DNA from: Stomorhina lunata
Taxonomy: Eukaryota > Arthropoda > Insecta > Diptera > Rhiniidae
NCBI GenBank assembly: GCA_933228675.1
Contig: OW121744.1
Coordinates: 92,628,385-92,692,384 of the forward strand
DNA length: 64,000 nucleotides
Direction of reading: 5' to 3'
Shown here: positions 1-13,150 of the stretch, in pieces
Layout: each line of letters opens with the position of its first letter
Numbering within the stretch: the stretch's first letter is position 1
Made by a program: the position numbers and the translations under genes
Notes under the pieces: model-generated
What the model saw: only the letters and a program-made list of their open reading frames with translations
Database searches by the model: none
Told to the model about the DNA's origin: nothing

Positions 1-1010
1 CTATTTTTATAGAAAATTTTTCAAAAATTTTCTATTTTTATAGGAAATTTTTCAAAAATTTTCTATTTTTATAGGAAATTTTTCAAAAATTTTCTATTTT
101 TATAGGAAATTTTTCAAAAATTTTCTATTTTTATAGGAAATTTTTCAAAAATTTTCTATTTTTATAGGAAATTTTTCAAAAATTTTCTATTTTTATAGGA
201 AATTTTTCAAAAATTTTCTATTTTTATAGGAAATTTTTCAAAAATTTTCTATTTTTATAGGAAATTTTTCAAAAATTTTCTATTTTTATAGGAAATTTTT
301 CAAAAATTTTCTATTTTTATAGGAAATTTTTCGAAAGTTTTCTATTTTTATAGGAAATTTTTCGAAAATTTCCTATTTTTATAGGAAATTTTTTGAAAAT
401 TTTCCGTTTTTGTAGGAAATTTTTCGAAAATTTTCCGTTTTTGTAGGAAATTTTTCAAAAATTTTCTATTTTAATAGGAAATTTTTCAAAACTTTTCTAT
501 TTTATAGGAAATTTTTCGAAAATATTCTATTTTTATAGGAAATTTTTCCAAAATTTTCTATTTTTATAGGAAATTTTTCAAAAATTTTCTATTTTTATAG
601 GAAATTTTCAAAAGTTTTCTATTTTTATAGGAAATTTTTCAAAAATTTTCTATTTTTAAAGAAAATTTTCAAAAATTTTCTATTTTTATAGGAAATTTTT
701 CAAAAATTTTCTATTTTTAAAGAAAATTTTCAAAAATTTTCTATTTTTATAGGAAATTTTTCCAAAATTTTCTATTTTTATAGGAAATTTTTCAAAAATT
801 TTCTATTTTTATAGGAAATTTTTCAAAAATTTTCTATTTTTATAGGAAATTTTTCAAAAATTTTCTATTTTTATAGGAAACTTTTCAAAAATTTTCTATT
901 TTTATAGGAAATTTTTCAAAAATTTTCTATTTTTATAGGAAATTTTTCAAAAATTTTCTATTTTTATAGGAAATTTTTCAAAAATTTTCTATTTTTATAG
1001 GAAATTTTTC
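1..1010. repeat. 31-bp AT-rich minisatellite, first orientation
   Basis: Tandem units of about 31 bp, each built from CTATTTTTATAG, then GAAATTTTTC, then AAAAATTTT. Most units are identical. Variants cluster at 330-530 (TTCGAAAG, CCGTTTTTGTAGG, a TTTTATAGG unit one T short) and at 640-730 (units with TTTTTAAAG). The array runs off the left edge of the window. Its variant order is the mirror image of the units to the right of 1010. No gene is present; the sequence is too simple to code. Confidence 0.95.
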
Positions 1011-4000
1011 AAAAATTTCCTATAAAAATAGAAAATTTTTGAAAAATTTCCTATAAAAATAGAAAATTTTTGAAAAATTTCCTATAAAAATAGAAAATTT
1101 TTGAAAAGTTTCCTATAAAAATAGAAAATTTTTGAAAAATTTCCTATAAAAATAGAAAATTTTTGAAAAATTTCCTATAAAAATAGAAAATTTTTGAAAA
1201 ATTTCCTATAAAAATAGAAAATTTTGGAAAAATTTCCTATAAAAATAGAAAATTTTTGAAAATTTTCTTTAAAAATAGAAAATTTTTGAAAAATTTCCTA
1301 TAAAAATAGAAAATTTTTGAAAATTTTCTTTAAAAATAGAAAATTTTTGAAAAATTTCCTATAAAAATAGAAAACTTTTGAAAATTTCCTATAAAAATAG
1401 AAAATTTTTGAAAAATTTCCTATAAAAATAGAAAATTTTGGAAAAATTTCCTATAAAAATAGAATATTTTCGAAAAATTTCCTATAAAATAGAAAAGTTT
1501 TGAAAAATTTCCTATTAAAATAGAAAATTTTTGAAAAATTTCCTACAAAAACGGAAAATTTTCGAAAAATTTCCTACAAAAACGGAAAATTTTCAAAAAA
1601 TTTCCTATAAAAATAGGAAATTTTCGAAAAATTTCCTATAAAAATAGAAAACTTTCGAAAAATTTCCTATAAAAATAGAAAATTTTTGAAAAATTTCCTA
1701 TAAAAATAGAAAATTTTTGAAAAATTTCCTATAAAAATAGAAAATTTTTGAAAAATTTCCTATAAAAATAGAAAATTTTTGAAAAATTTCCTATAAAAAT
1801 AGAAAATTTTTGAAAAATTTCCTATAAAAATAGAAAATTTTTGAAAAATTTCCTATAAAAATAGAAAATTTTTGAAAAATTTTCTATAAAAATAGAAAAT
1901 TTTTGAAAAATTTCCTATAAAAATAGAAAATTTTTGAAAAATTTCCTATAAAAATAGAAAATTTTGGAAAAATTTCCTATAAAAATAGAAAATTTTTGAA
2001 AATTTTCTTTAAAAATAGAAAATTTTTGAAAAATTTCCTATAAAAATAGAAAATTTTTGAAAATTTTCTTTAAAAATAGAAAATTTTTGAAAAATTTCCT
2101 ATAAAAATAGAAAACTTTTGAAAATTTCCTATAAAAATAGAAAATTTTTGAAAAATTTCCTATAAAAATAGAAAATTTTGGAAAAATTTCCTATAAAAAT
2201 AGAAAATTTTTGAAAAATTTCCTATAAAAATAGAAAATTTTTGAAAAATTTCCTATAAAAATAGAAAATTTTTGAAAAGTTTCCTATAAAAATAGAAAAT
2301 TTTTGAAAAATTTCCTATAAAAATAGAAAATTTTTGAAAAATTTCCTATAAAAATAGAAAATTTTTGAAAAATTTCCTATAAAAATAGAAAATTTTTGAA
2401 AAATTTCCTATAAAAATAGAAAATTTTTGAAAAATTTTCTATAAAAATAGAAAATTTTTGAAAAATTTCCTATAAAAATAGAAAATTTTTGAAAAATTTC
2501 CTATAAAAATAGAAAATTTTGGAAAAATTTCCTATAAAAATAGAAAATTTTTGAAAATTTTCTTTAAAAATAGAAAATTTTTGAAAAATTTCCTATAAAA
2601 ATAGAAAATTTTTGAAAATTTTCTTTAAAAATAGAAAATTTTTGAAAAATTTCCTATAAAAATAGAAAACTTTTGAAAATTTCCTATAAAAATAGAAAAT
2701 TTTTGAAAAATTTCCTATAAAAATAGAAAATTTTGGAAAAATTTCCTATAAAAATAGAATATTTTCGAAAAATTTCCTATAAAATAGAAAAGTTTTGAAA
2801 AATTTCCTATTAAAATAGAAAATTTTTGAAAAATTTCCTACAAAAACGGAAAATTTTCGAAAAATTTCCTACAAAAACGGAAAATTTTCAAAAAATTTCC
2901 TATAAAAATAGGAAATTTTCGAAAAATTTCCTATAAAAATAGAAAACTTTCGAAAAATTTCCTATAAAAATAGAAAATTTTTGAAAAATTTCCTATAAAA
3001 ATAGAAAATTTTTGAAAAATTTCCTATAAAAATAGAAAATTTTTGAAAAATTTCCTATAAAAATAGAAAATTTTTGAAAAATTTCCTATAAAAATAGAAA
3101 ATTTTTGAAAAATTTCCTATAAAAATAGAAAATTTTTGAAAAATTTCCTATAAAAATAGAAAATTTTTGAAAAATTTTCTATAAAAATAGAAAATTTTTG
3201 AAAAATTTCCTATAAAAATAGAAAATTTTTGAAAAATTTCCTATAAAAATAGAAAATTTTGGAAAAATTTCCTATAAAAATAGAAAATTTTTGAAAATTT
3301 TCTTTAAAAATAGAAAATTTTTGAAAAATTTCCTATAAAAATAGAAAATTTTTGAAAATTTTCTTTAAAAATAGAAAATTTTTGAAAAATTTCCTATAAA
3401 AATAGAAAACTTTTGAAAATTTCCTATAAAAATAGAAAATTTTTGAAAAATTTCCTATAAAAATAGAAAATTTTGGAAAAATTTCCTATAAAAATAGAAA
3501 ATTTTTGAAAATTTTCTTTAAAAATAGAAAATTTTTGAAAAATTTCCTTTAAAAATAGAAAATTTTTGAAAATTTTCTTTAAAAATAGAAAATTTTTGAA
3601 AAATTTCCTATTAAAATAGAAAATTTTTGAAAAATTTTGCTATAAAAATTGAAAACTTTTGCTATAAAAATTGAAAATTCTTGAAAAATTCCCTATAAGA
3701 ATAGAAAATTTTTGAAAAATTTCCTATAAAAAGAAAATTTTTGAAAAATTTCCTATAAAAATAGAAAATTTTTAAAAAATTTCCTACAAAAATAGAAAAT
3801 TGAAAAATTTCCTATAAAAATAGAAAATTTTTGAAAAATTTCGTTTAAAAATCGAAATTTTTTAAGAACATCCTTTTAAAATTGATAATTTTTTAATTTA
3901 AAATTTTTAAAAAATTTTCCTATTAAATTAGAAATATTTTGAAAAATTTCCTATAAAATGAGAAATTATTTGAAAAATTTTCTATTTTTATAGAAAATTT

Positions 4001-4361
4001 TTCAAAAATTTTTTATTTTGATAGGAAATTTTTCAAAAATTTCAATTTTTATAGGAAATTTTTCAAAAACTTTCTATTTTTATAGGAAATTTTTCAACAA
4101 TTTTCTATTTTTACAAATGTTTTTAATTTTTTTAAGAAATGTTTAAAAAATTTTTGAAGATATTCCTAAAACAGATGGACATTTTTTTAAATATTTCCTA
4201 TGAAAGTAAAAATAGAAATCCTTTAAAATAGAACATTTTAGAAAAATGTCCTATAAAAATAGAAAATGTTTGAGAAATTTCCTATTAAAATAGTAAATTT
4301 TTGAAAAATTTTCTTTAAAAATAGAACATTTTTGAAAAATTTGCTTTTAAAATAGAAAATT
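1011..4361. repeat. 31-bp minisatellite, opposite orientation, with ~1,295-bp higher-order repeat
   Basis: The same 31-bp unit reverse-complemented: CCTATAAAAATAG, AAAATTTTTG, AAAAATTT. A marker unit with AAAACTTTTG lies at 1371, 2111, 2666 and 3406, so spacings are 740, 555 and 740 bp. A marker AGAATATTTT lies at 1461 and 2756. Both give a 1,295-bp super-period, evidence for block duplication by unequal exchange. Units degrade after about 3600, and at 3975-4110 the orientation briefly flips back. Confidence 0.93.
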
Positions 4362-4427
4362 TATGCCTTCTATAGTGTAGGGTGTAGTATGTTAAGTCTT
4401 GATTGACTATAATACTTTCTTACTTGT
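4362..4427 (+). mobile_element. Helentron (DINE-1-like) 3' terminus bordering the minisatellite
   Basis: The segment reads TATAGTGTAGGGTGTAGTAT, then a short hairpin (AGTC, TTGATT, GACT), then TATAATACTTTCTTACTTGT. The same end occurs at 15301-15358 and 35413-35470. DINE-1/INE-1 elements of Drosophila end with a sub-terminal inverted repeat, a hairpin, and a GACTATAG...TTCTCTCTTGTTTT-like tail, so family membership is well supported. It lies directly after the 1-4361 array, suggesting that array is the expanded interior of this copy. The 5' end lies outside the window. Confidence 0.7.
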
Positions 4428-5439
4428 TTTTGTGGTAACTTCTTTAATTTTCGAGATAAATTATAAAACTGTCTTACTCTTCATCATAAATTTCCTTTCC
4501 AAATTTGAATCTATTTTAAGATTTCTTCTCGTTCTTTTTTTCAAAAGATTTTGTTTTTGTCTAAAAATGATTTAATATTGACATAAATTAAACTTTTTCT
4601 GTCTTTCCTCTTGTTGGGAATTATTTATGTGTTTATGCTTTGAAATGGCCTAAAGGAATTAGCAGAGATTAAAGGAATAATCATGTTGTTTTTTGTTTTT
4701 GGCAAAAGGAAAAATAATTTATGAACAAAATTATAAATATTTATGTTGAAGCATTTAGTTGGAAAAATAAATGAAATAAGACAATTTTTGCTATTTATTA
4801 AAAAAGTTTAAAAATAAACATTTATTTACAAAATAAATTTAAAATTTTACCTCTACTGGCAACTGTTGCACCACTCACACAGTGGCTGTGGCATGTTTTA
4901 ATATATAAATTTATGTTCACTTGGAAAAAAAATCATAATAAAAAGTTTAATGAAATGAAAGGAAAGGAAAAAGTTTAATAATAAATCGTGTAAATGTCTT
5001 ATGGCTTATTTATTAGGTATAAAATTTCTTTATTTTCTCTTTCTATTTCACTAGAAAATTTGCATATTTCATTTGAAAATTTCTTTTTCCTGGAATGCCA
5101 AAGTGAAATGTTTCCTATTACTCTACTACAAACCATCTAGAGTTACCCGTAGTTGTTGGCTTCCTTGTTTTATTTTTGCATTTAGTTAAACAGTTTATGT
5201 ATATCCTGGTAGAAATCTTATAAAACTATTTCACTCTCACTTCTCATACTCAGTTGTAGTCCTTGTTAGCAGCAGAACCTAATAGCCATAATATTTTTAG
5301 AGCTTTCTCTATATTTTATATATACAATTTCTTTTGGAGTGTGTAGGAGTTTGCGAGGATTTGCTATATTTTATCCATTAAGATCTGGAGGCTTGTTTAG
5401 CTAGAGATATTAGGTAAGCACACAAAGTAGGGAGGTACA
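4428..5439. other. No gene seen; AT-rich unique-looking DNA
   Basis: No coding frame with recognisable protein content, no tRNA-like structure and no strong tandem repeat. It contains ordinary AT-rich text with a few homopolymer runs. Confidence 0.6.
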
Positions 5440-8312
5440 ATGAAAATTTTTTCGAAAATTTCCTAATTTTATAGGAAATTTTTCGAATATTTCTTATTCT
5501 TATAGGAAATTTTTCGAAATATTCCTATTTTTATAGGATTTTTTTAGAAAGTTTCTAATTTTTATAGGAAATTTCTCGAAAATTTTGTATTTTTATAGGA
5601 ATTCTTTGGAAAATTTCCTATTTTTAAAGGAAATTTTTTGAAAATTTCATATTTTTATAGCAAAATTTTCAAAAATTTCCTATTTTTATAGGAAATTTTT
5701 CGAAAATTTCCTATTTTTATAGGAAATTTTTCGAAAATTTCTTATTTTTATACGAAATTTTTCGAAAATTTCTTATTTTTATACGAAATTTTTCGAAAAT
5801 TTCCTATTGGAATATAGAAAATTTTTCGAAAATTTCCTATTTTTATAGGAAATTTTTCGAAAATTTCCTCTTTTTATAGGAAATTTTTCGAAAATTTCTT
5901 ATTCTTATAGGAAATTTTTCGAAATATTCCTATTTTTATAGGATTTTTTTAGAAAGTTTCTTTGGAAAATTTCCTATTTTAATAGGAAATTTTTTGGAAA
6001 ATTTCATATTTTTATAGGAAATTTTTCAAAAATTTCCTATTTAAAATAGGAAATTTTCCAAAAATTTCCTATTTTGATAGTAAATTTTTCAAAAATTTCC
6101 TATTTTTATAGGAAATTTTTCGAAAATTTCTTCTTTTTATAGGAAATTTTTCGAAAATTTCATATTTTTATAGGAAATTTTTCGAAAATTTCCAATAGGA
6201 ATATAGAAAATTTTTCGAAAATTTCCTATTTTTAAAGGAAATTTTTCGAAAATTTCCTCTTTTTATAGGAAAATTTTCGAAAATTTCATATTTTTATAGG
6301 AAATTAAAAAAATCCTATTTGTACAGTAAATTGTTCAAAAATTTCCTATATTTATAGGAAATTTTTCAAAAATTTCCTATTTTTATAGAAAATTTTTCAA
6401 AAATTTCTTATTTTTATTTGAAATTTTTGAAAATTTCCTATTTTTTATAGGAAATTTTTCTAAAATTTCCTATTTTTATAGGAAATTTTTCTAAAATTTC
6501 CTATTTTTATAGGAAATTTTTCTAAAATTTCCTATTTTTATAGGAAATTTTTCTAAAATTTCCTATTTTTATGGGAAATTTTTCGAAAATTTCTTATTTT
6601 GATAGGAAATTTTTCGAAAATTTATTATTTTTATAGAAAATTTTTCAAAAATTTCTTATTTTTATAGGAAATTTTTCGAAAATTTCCTATTTTTATAAGA
6701 AATTTTTCAACAATTTCCTATTTTTACAAGAAATTTTTCGAAAATTTCCTATTTTTATAGGAAATTTTTCAAAAATTTTCTACTTCTATTGGAAATTTTT
6801 CGAAAATTATCTGTTTCCAAAGGAAGTTTTTCGAATATTATATATTTTTCAAATTTTTCAAAAATTTTCTATTTTTATAGAAAATTTTTCTAAAATTTTC
6901 TATTTTTATAAAAAATTTTCCAAAAATTTTCTATTTTTATAGAAAATTTTCCAAAAATTTTCTATTTTTATAGAAAATTTTTCAAAAATTTTCTTTTTTT
7001 ATAGAAAATTTTTCAAAAATTTTCTATTTTTATAGAAAATTTTTCAAAAATTTTCAATTTTTATAGAAAATTTTTCAAAAATTTTCTATTTTTATAGAAA
7101 ATTTTTAAAAAATTTTCTTTTTTTATGGAAAATTTTTTAAAAATTTTCTATTTTTATAGAAAATTTTTCAAAAATTTTCTATTTTTATAGAAAATTTTTC
7201 AAAAATTTTCTATTTTTATAGAAAATTTTTCAAAAATTTTCTATTTTTATAGAAAATTTTTCAAAAATTTTCTATTTTTATAGAAAATTTTTCAAAAATT
7301 TTCTATTTTTATAGAAAATTTTTCAAAAATTTTCTATTTTTATAGAAAATTTTTCAAAAATTTTCTATTTTTATAGAAAATTTTTCAAAAATTTTCTATT
7401 TTTATAGAAAATTTTTCAAAAATTTTCTATTTTTATAGAAAATTTTTCAAAAATTTTCTATTTTTATAGAAAATTTTTCAAAAATTTTCTATTTTTATAG
7501 AAAATTTTTCAAAAATTTTATATTTTTATAGGAAATTTTTCGAAAATTTCCTATTTTTACAGGAAATTTTTCGAAAATTTTCTATTTTTATAATAAATTT
7601 TTCGACAATTTCCTATTTTTACAGGAAATTTTTCGAAAATTTTCTACTTTTATAGGAAATTGTTCGAACATTTTCGAAAATTTCCTATTTTTATAGAAAA
7701 TTTTTCGAAAATTTCGTACTTCCATTGGAAATTTTTCGAAAATTATCTATGTCCAAAGGAAGTTTTTCGAATATTATCTATTTTTATAGGAAATTTTTCG
7801 AAAATTTCCTACTTTTATAGTAAATTTTTCGAAAATTTCCTACTTTTATAGGAAATTTTTCGAAAATTTTTTACTTTTATAGTAAATTTATGCAAAAATT
7901 TACTACTTCTATACGATTTTTTTTTAAAAGTTTCCTATTTTTTATAGAAAATTTTCAAAAATTTCCTATTTTGATAGGAAAATTTTCAAATAAAATATTT
8001 CCTATTTTTATAGGAAATTTTTCGAAAAATTAATATTTTTATAGGAAATTTTTCTAAAATTTCCTATTTTTATAGGAAATTTTGCGAAAATTTCCCATTT
8101 TTATAGGAAATTTTGCGAAAATTTCCAATTTTTATAGGAAAATTTTGCGAAAATTTCCAATTTTTATAGGAAAATTTTACGAAAATTTCATACTACTATA
8201 TGAAATTTTTCGAAAAATTTCATATTTTTATAGGAATTTTTCGAAAATTTCATATTTTTATAGGAAATTTTTCGGAAAATTCATATTTTTATAGGAAGTC
8301 TTTCAAAAGTTT
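5440..8312. repeat. 31-bp minisatellite, CGAAAATTT variant
   Basis: Units combine GGAAATTTTTC, GAAAATTTCC and TATTTTTATA, period about 31 bp, fairly divergent at the edges and very uniform from 7140 to 7510. A compound marker (GGAATATAGAAAATTTTTCG) occurs near 5809 and again near 6198, about 389 bp apart, so a block of units has been duplicated. Short open frames here (for example 7660-7851 and 8082-8294) only translate the repeat, giving F/I/Y/K-rich text, and are not genes. Confidence 0.93.
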
Positions 8313-10757
8313 CCTTTCCATTATTACCAAAACTGACTGCAGTATTTCTTATTCTAAATATTTCTAATTAATTCTTGATTATGAAGATACTAGTTTCAGC
8401 TGTTAGCACTGCTTATTATGAATTGTTAAACGAATATTTTTCTCCCCCCTAATCATTCTATCCATTTTTTATTAAATGAATCCTTGAGTCTCAATTTTAT
8501 TTATTTTCTCTGTATTTTTCCCCTTCCTAAAGCGTGATGCATAAAATAACAGATTTAAAGTATCTATGTTTAGTTTATTTTAACTTTTATTTCAACTTGA
8601 AATACATAAAAATGTTTGTAGTCTATTTATTATGTTTTTACATTTATTGCCTGACTGTAGTCACATAGTGTTAGAACGTTATTAGAGCTTGCGAAAGGCT
8701 CTTTAAGTAAAATCCTTGTAGCTGGTATTTTATGGTAAGTGCAAAATGCAAAACTGTAAGAAAATAAGAAAAAAACACTAAAGCTCTGCTTTAATTTTGT
8801 CACTTATAGGTTTAATGAAAGCCCAGCAGTTTTAAAATAAGTCTATTAGTATTAGTATTATAATTTTGCATGGATTTGAACTGCTGGGTGGTGCCTAGAT
8901 ATGCCTGTGTATGTGTTAATGTGCAAGTGCTTCTCGAATTACACTGTTTGGGTTTTCATATTTAAATGTTTGTAGCATAAGTTAAAGCAACAGAAGCAAT
9001 AGCAGTTTCCAGCTTCAGCCTCTGCAGTGTTAAGGCATTGCTAGCAGTTAAAGGGAATTCTTTAGTGTTTCGATATGATGCTGATACTGATGATGGCGAA
9101 AATGAAGATGGCATAAGTTAGCTGTTGGCAATAAACAGATATTCTTGTCATTTTCCAAGGACGAAAATAAAATGGAAAAAAAAAAATGTTAAATGCTATC
9201 AAAAGCTAAAGAGAAAGTTATTTTAAATAAAAAAAAAATACTTGGTAATAATAAGGAAAATGAAAGCTATTAAGGCATTGAGTATTTGCAATAAGATATT
9301 TTTTAATGACGTTTATTTTAGATAAAAAAATAAAACTAAATTTATGGTTTGATATTTTTAAAATGAAAATTTATGAAGAATTTAATATATCCTTTTTAAA
9401 TATTTCTTGACCAAACGTTTTTTTATTTATTGACAAACGTCTAAAGTTCTAGCTTAATCTTAATGGGGTCACTGGTATAAAAATCTCCCCTATTCAGTTA
9501 CATTTTAGAGGCAGATTTTTCTTTCTTTTTGCGTAAATAATAAAACAGAGGTTGCAAAAAATAGACGTTGATTTAAATTCAAAATAAATGTTTACGTCTC
9601 GTCTGGTTCATTTAAAACTCATTTATCAGGAGAATCAAATAAAAATAAACACAATTAACCAGAGTCATATAAAATGAACATTTTATTTTACCTTAGGTAA
9701 GGTATCATAAAAAAATCGACTAAAATGCAAAAAAATCTGAAAAGTTATAAACAAAACAATTTAAAAAATTCAAATGAAATAAAATTACTTTAAACAAAAA
9801 CAGAACCTAAAAAAATAAATGAAATGCAACAGAATTTAATTTGAACGCATGAAAAACTTAAGAACTCTCACATATTCAAACTTAACTACCCGACAGTTTC
9901 AATGAAAACAATGTCTCATGCTCTTCTTATTTGTAAATTATTATCAGTTTATGGCAAAATTATAGTAATTATGAGCCCATCAAATTGTCAAAAGAGTAAA
10001 AATACCCAGATGTTACCTATTTTGACTCATCTTTCGTGAAAACAATGCCAAAAAATGTAACAAGTACTTAATTTAATACTTATAGAAATAAACTAAATGC
10101 GAATTATAAAAAACTATATAAAGTTATTTTATTTCTCATTTGGATAAGTTTGAAGTCGAACTGTTAATAAAAACTGTTGGGTCTCCGCTTAAAACTAACA
10201 CACACGCATTCGAGTTAAGCCACTGGGAGTTGGAAAACTAAAACACAAACACACACACACACAAATGAGTTAATCACTATTTAATCCAATGTTAATATGT
10301 TAATTGGATTTATTGTATTGTCGTAGTGTCGTATTGTTTAATTTACACATAACTGTACTGCGAGTATTGTCAATGCCCTGTCCAATAAAATGTAAAATTA
10401 CCCATTAGCAATTACTTTTTTTTTCCAAAGAACTCCCAGTGATTTTCTAACTTTGTTGCTGTTTTACTTTAAAAGTGTTTTAAACAGAAATAAAATAGTT
10501 ATCTATTTGTTTTATATTGAACTGTCTAAAAGAGAAACACACTCATAAAAAAATACTATTTAAACTTTTAAATTGCATTTATAATTTGTTTGCATACACT
10601 TTGACCTTTTTCTGAAAGATATGATAAGAATATGGGGAATGAATATTATTTGGTTAAATGAAATATTAAAAAAGTAAACATGTACCATAAGCATTATTAA
10701 CATGATTTTAATTATTCATAATTTTGTTTAATTTTAATCTGTTATTTACATATTTTT
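8313..10757. other. No gene seen; unique AT-rich DNA with a short AC microsatellite
   Basis: About 2.4 kb with no convincing coding frame on either strand. A short CA/AC-rich stretch lies at about 10240-10264. Consistent with intron or intergenic DNA. Confidence 0.55.
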
Positions 10758-10860
10758 TATACCAATCATCAACAAGAATGGGGGTATATTAAGACCTTCA
10801 TTCCGTTTGTAACTTATTTAATATAGACTGAAAAACAAAAAGGCATAAGACGGTTGAGCG

Positions 10861-10977
10861 TTCCCATGGCAGTCGGTTCTTCGTACCGGAACGACTCGTA
10901 AATCTTAGGATTCCGACCAAGGACTGCCATTTCTGCGATCTTACCAATAATATCGCAGTTACAACAACAACAACAAC
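10861..10977. mobile_element. 117-bp SINE-like insertion with CAA tail and 11-bp target duplication
   Basis: The direct repeat ACGGTTGAGCG occurs at 10850-10860 and 10978-10988, exactly bracketing a 117-bp segment that ends in (CAA)n. The segment interrupts the conserved 5' part of the Helentron copy, so it is younger than that copy. Target duplication plus a simple-repeat tail points to target-primed retrotransposition of a short RNA. I do not see convincing pol III A and B boxes in it, so the source RNA is unknown. Confidence 0.75.
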
Positions 10978-11156
10978 ACGGTTGAGCGATGACCGTCTGT
11001 CTGTCATTCTGCCTGTGTGTCCGTCTGTCTGTCAGTTTGTCTGTTGAAGGAACTATAGGGCCTAAACTTAGCAAAAATATTCTTTATTTCTTTGAAAATT
11101 TTGGCATCGAATATAACCTGTCTGTCTGTCTGTCTGACTTTCTGTCTGTTCGGTGA

Positions 11157-13150
11157 GTTCTCTATAGAAAAATGTTTGGTGGGAAGAGTTTTCTATAGAA
11201 AAATGTTCGGTGGGAAGAGTTTTCTATAGAAAAATGTTCGGTGGGAAGAGTTTTCTATAGAAAAATGTTAGGTGGGAAGAGTTTTCTATAGAAAAATGTT
11301 CGGTGGGAAGAGTTTTCTATAGAAAAATGTTAGGTGGGAAGATTTTTCTATAGAAAAATGTTCGGTGGGAAGTGTTTCCTATAATAAAATGTTCGGTGGG
11401 AAGAGTTTTCAATAGAAAAATGTTCGGTGGGAAGAGTTTTCTATAGAAAAATGTTCGGTGGGTAGATTTTTCTATAGAAAAATGTTCGGTGGGAAGAGTT
11501 TTCTATAGAAAAATGTTCGGTGGGAAGAGTTTTCTATAGAAAAATGTTCGGTGGGAAGAGTTTTCTATAGAAAAATGTTCGGTGGGAAGAGTTTTCTATA
11601 GAAAAATGTTCGGAGCGAAGATCTTTCTATAGAAAAATGTTCGGTCGGAAGAGTTTTCTATAGAAAAATGTTCGGTCGGAAGAGTTTTCTATAGAAAAAT
11701 GTTCGGTGGGAAGAGTTTTCTATAGAAAAATGTTCGGTGGGAAGAGTTTTCTATAGAAAAATGCTCGGTGGGAAGAGTTTTCTATAGAAAAATGTTAGGT
11801 GGGAAGAGTTTTCTATAGAAAAATGTTCGGTGGGAAGAGTTTCCTATAAAAAAATGTTCGGTGGGAAGAGTTTTCTATAGAAAAATGTTCGGTGGGAAGA
11901 GTTTTCTATAGAAAAATGTTCGGTGGGAAGAGTTTTCTGTGAAAAAATGTTCGTTGGCAAGAGTTTTCTATAGAAAAATTTTCGTTGGGAAGAGTTTTCT
12001 ATAGAAAAACTTTCGTTGGGGAGAGTTTTCTATAGAAAAATTTTCGTTGAGAAGAGTTTTCTATAGAAAAATTTTCGTTGGGAAGAGTTTTCTATAGAAA
12101 AATGTTCGGTGGGAAGAGTTTTCTATAGAAAAATGTTAGGTGGGAAGAGTTTTCTATAGAAAAATGTTCGGTGGGAAGAGTTTCCTATAAAAAAATGTTC
12201 GGTGGGAAGAGTTTTCTATAGAAAAATGTTCGGTGGGAAGAGTTTTCTATAGAAAAATGTTCGGTGGGAAGAGTTTTCTGTGAAAAAATGTTCGTTGGCA
12301 AGAGTTTTCTATAGAAAAAGTTTCGTTTGGAAGAGTTTTCTATAAAAAAATTTTCGTTGGGAAGAGTTTTCTATAGAAAAATTTTCGTTGGGAAGAGTTT
12401 TCTATAGAAAAATTTTCGTTGGGAAGAGTTTTCTATAGAAAAATTTTCGTTGGGAAGAGTTTTTTATAGAAAAATTTTCGTTGGGAAGAGTTTTCTATAG
12501 AAAAATTTTCATTGGGAAGAGTTTTCTATAGAAAAATTTTCGTTGGGAAGTGTTTTCTATAGAAATGTGTTCATTGGCAAGTGTTTTCTATAGAAAAATG
12601 TTCGTTGGGAAGTGTTTTCTATAGAAAAATGTTCGTTGGGAAGTGTTTTCTATAGAAAAATGTTGGTTGGGAAGTGTTTTCTATAGAACAATTTTCGATA
12701 AGAAGAGTTTTCTATAGAAAAATGTTCGTTGGAAAGAGTTTTCTATAGAAAAATTTTCGTTGGGAAGAGTTTTCTATAGAAAAATTTTCGTTGGGAAGAG
12801 TTTTCTATAGAAAAATTTTCGTTGGGAAGAGTTTTCTATAGAAAAATTTTCGTTGGGAAGAGTTTTCTATAGAAAAATTTTCGTTGGGAATAGTTTTCTA
12901 TAGAAAAATATTAGTTGGAAAGAGTTTTCTTTAGAAAAATGTTTATCGGAAAGAGTTTTCTAAAGAAAATGTTATTAGAGAAGAGTTTTCAATAGAAAAT
13001 TGTTCATTTTGAAGAGTTTTTTTAGACAAAAAATTTTTTTGAAAAAAGTTTTTTGGACAAAAATTTGCATTGGAAAAAGTTTTCCATGGAAAAATTTTAT
13101 TTCTATAGAAAATTGTTAGATTAGAAGAGTTTTCTATAATGAATTTTCGA
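11157..13150. repeat. 31-bp minisatellite, CTATAG/GGTGGGAAGAG type
   Basis: Units combine TTTTCTATAGAAAAATGTTC with GGTGGGAAGAG, period 31 bp. In the right half the second part changes to GTTGGGAAGAG. The palindrome TTTTCTATAGAAAA is the most conserved part. A run of variants near 11780-12000 (GGTAGG, TTCCTATAAAAAA, TTCTGTGAAAAA) is repeated at about 12120-12310, so the array has a higher-order duplication of roughly 340 bp. Units decay to the right of 12900. Confidence 0.93.
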
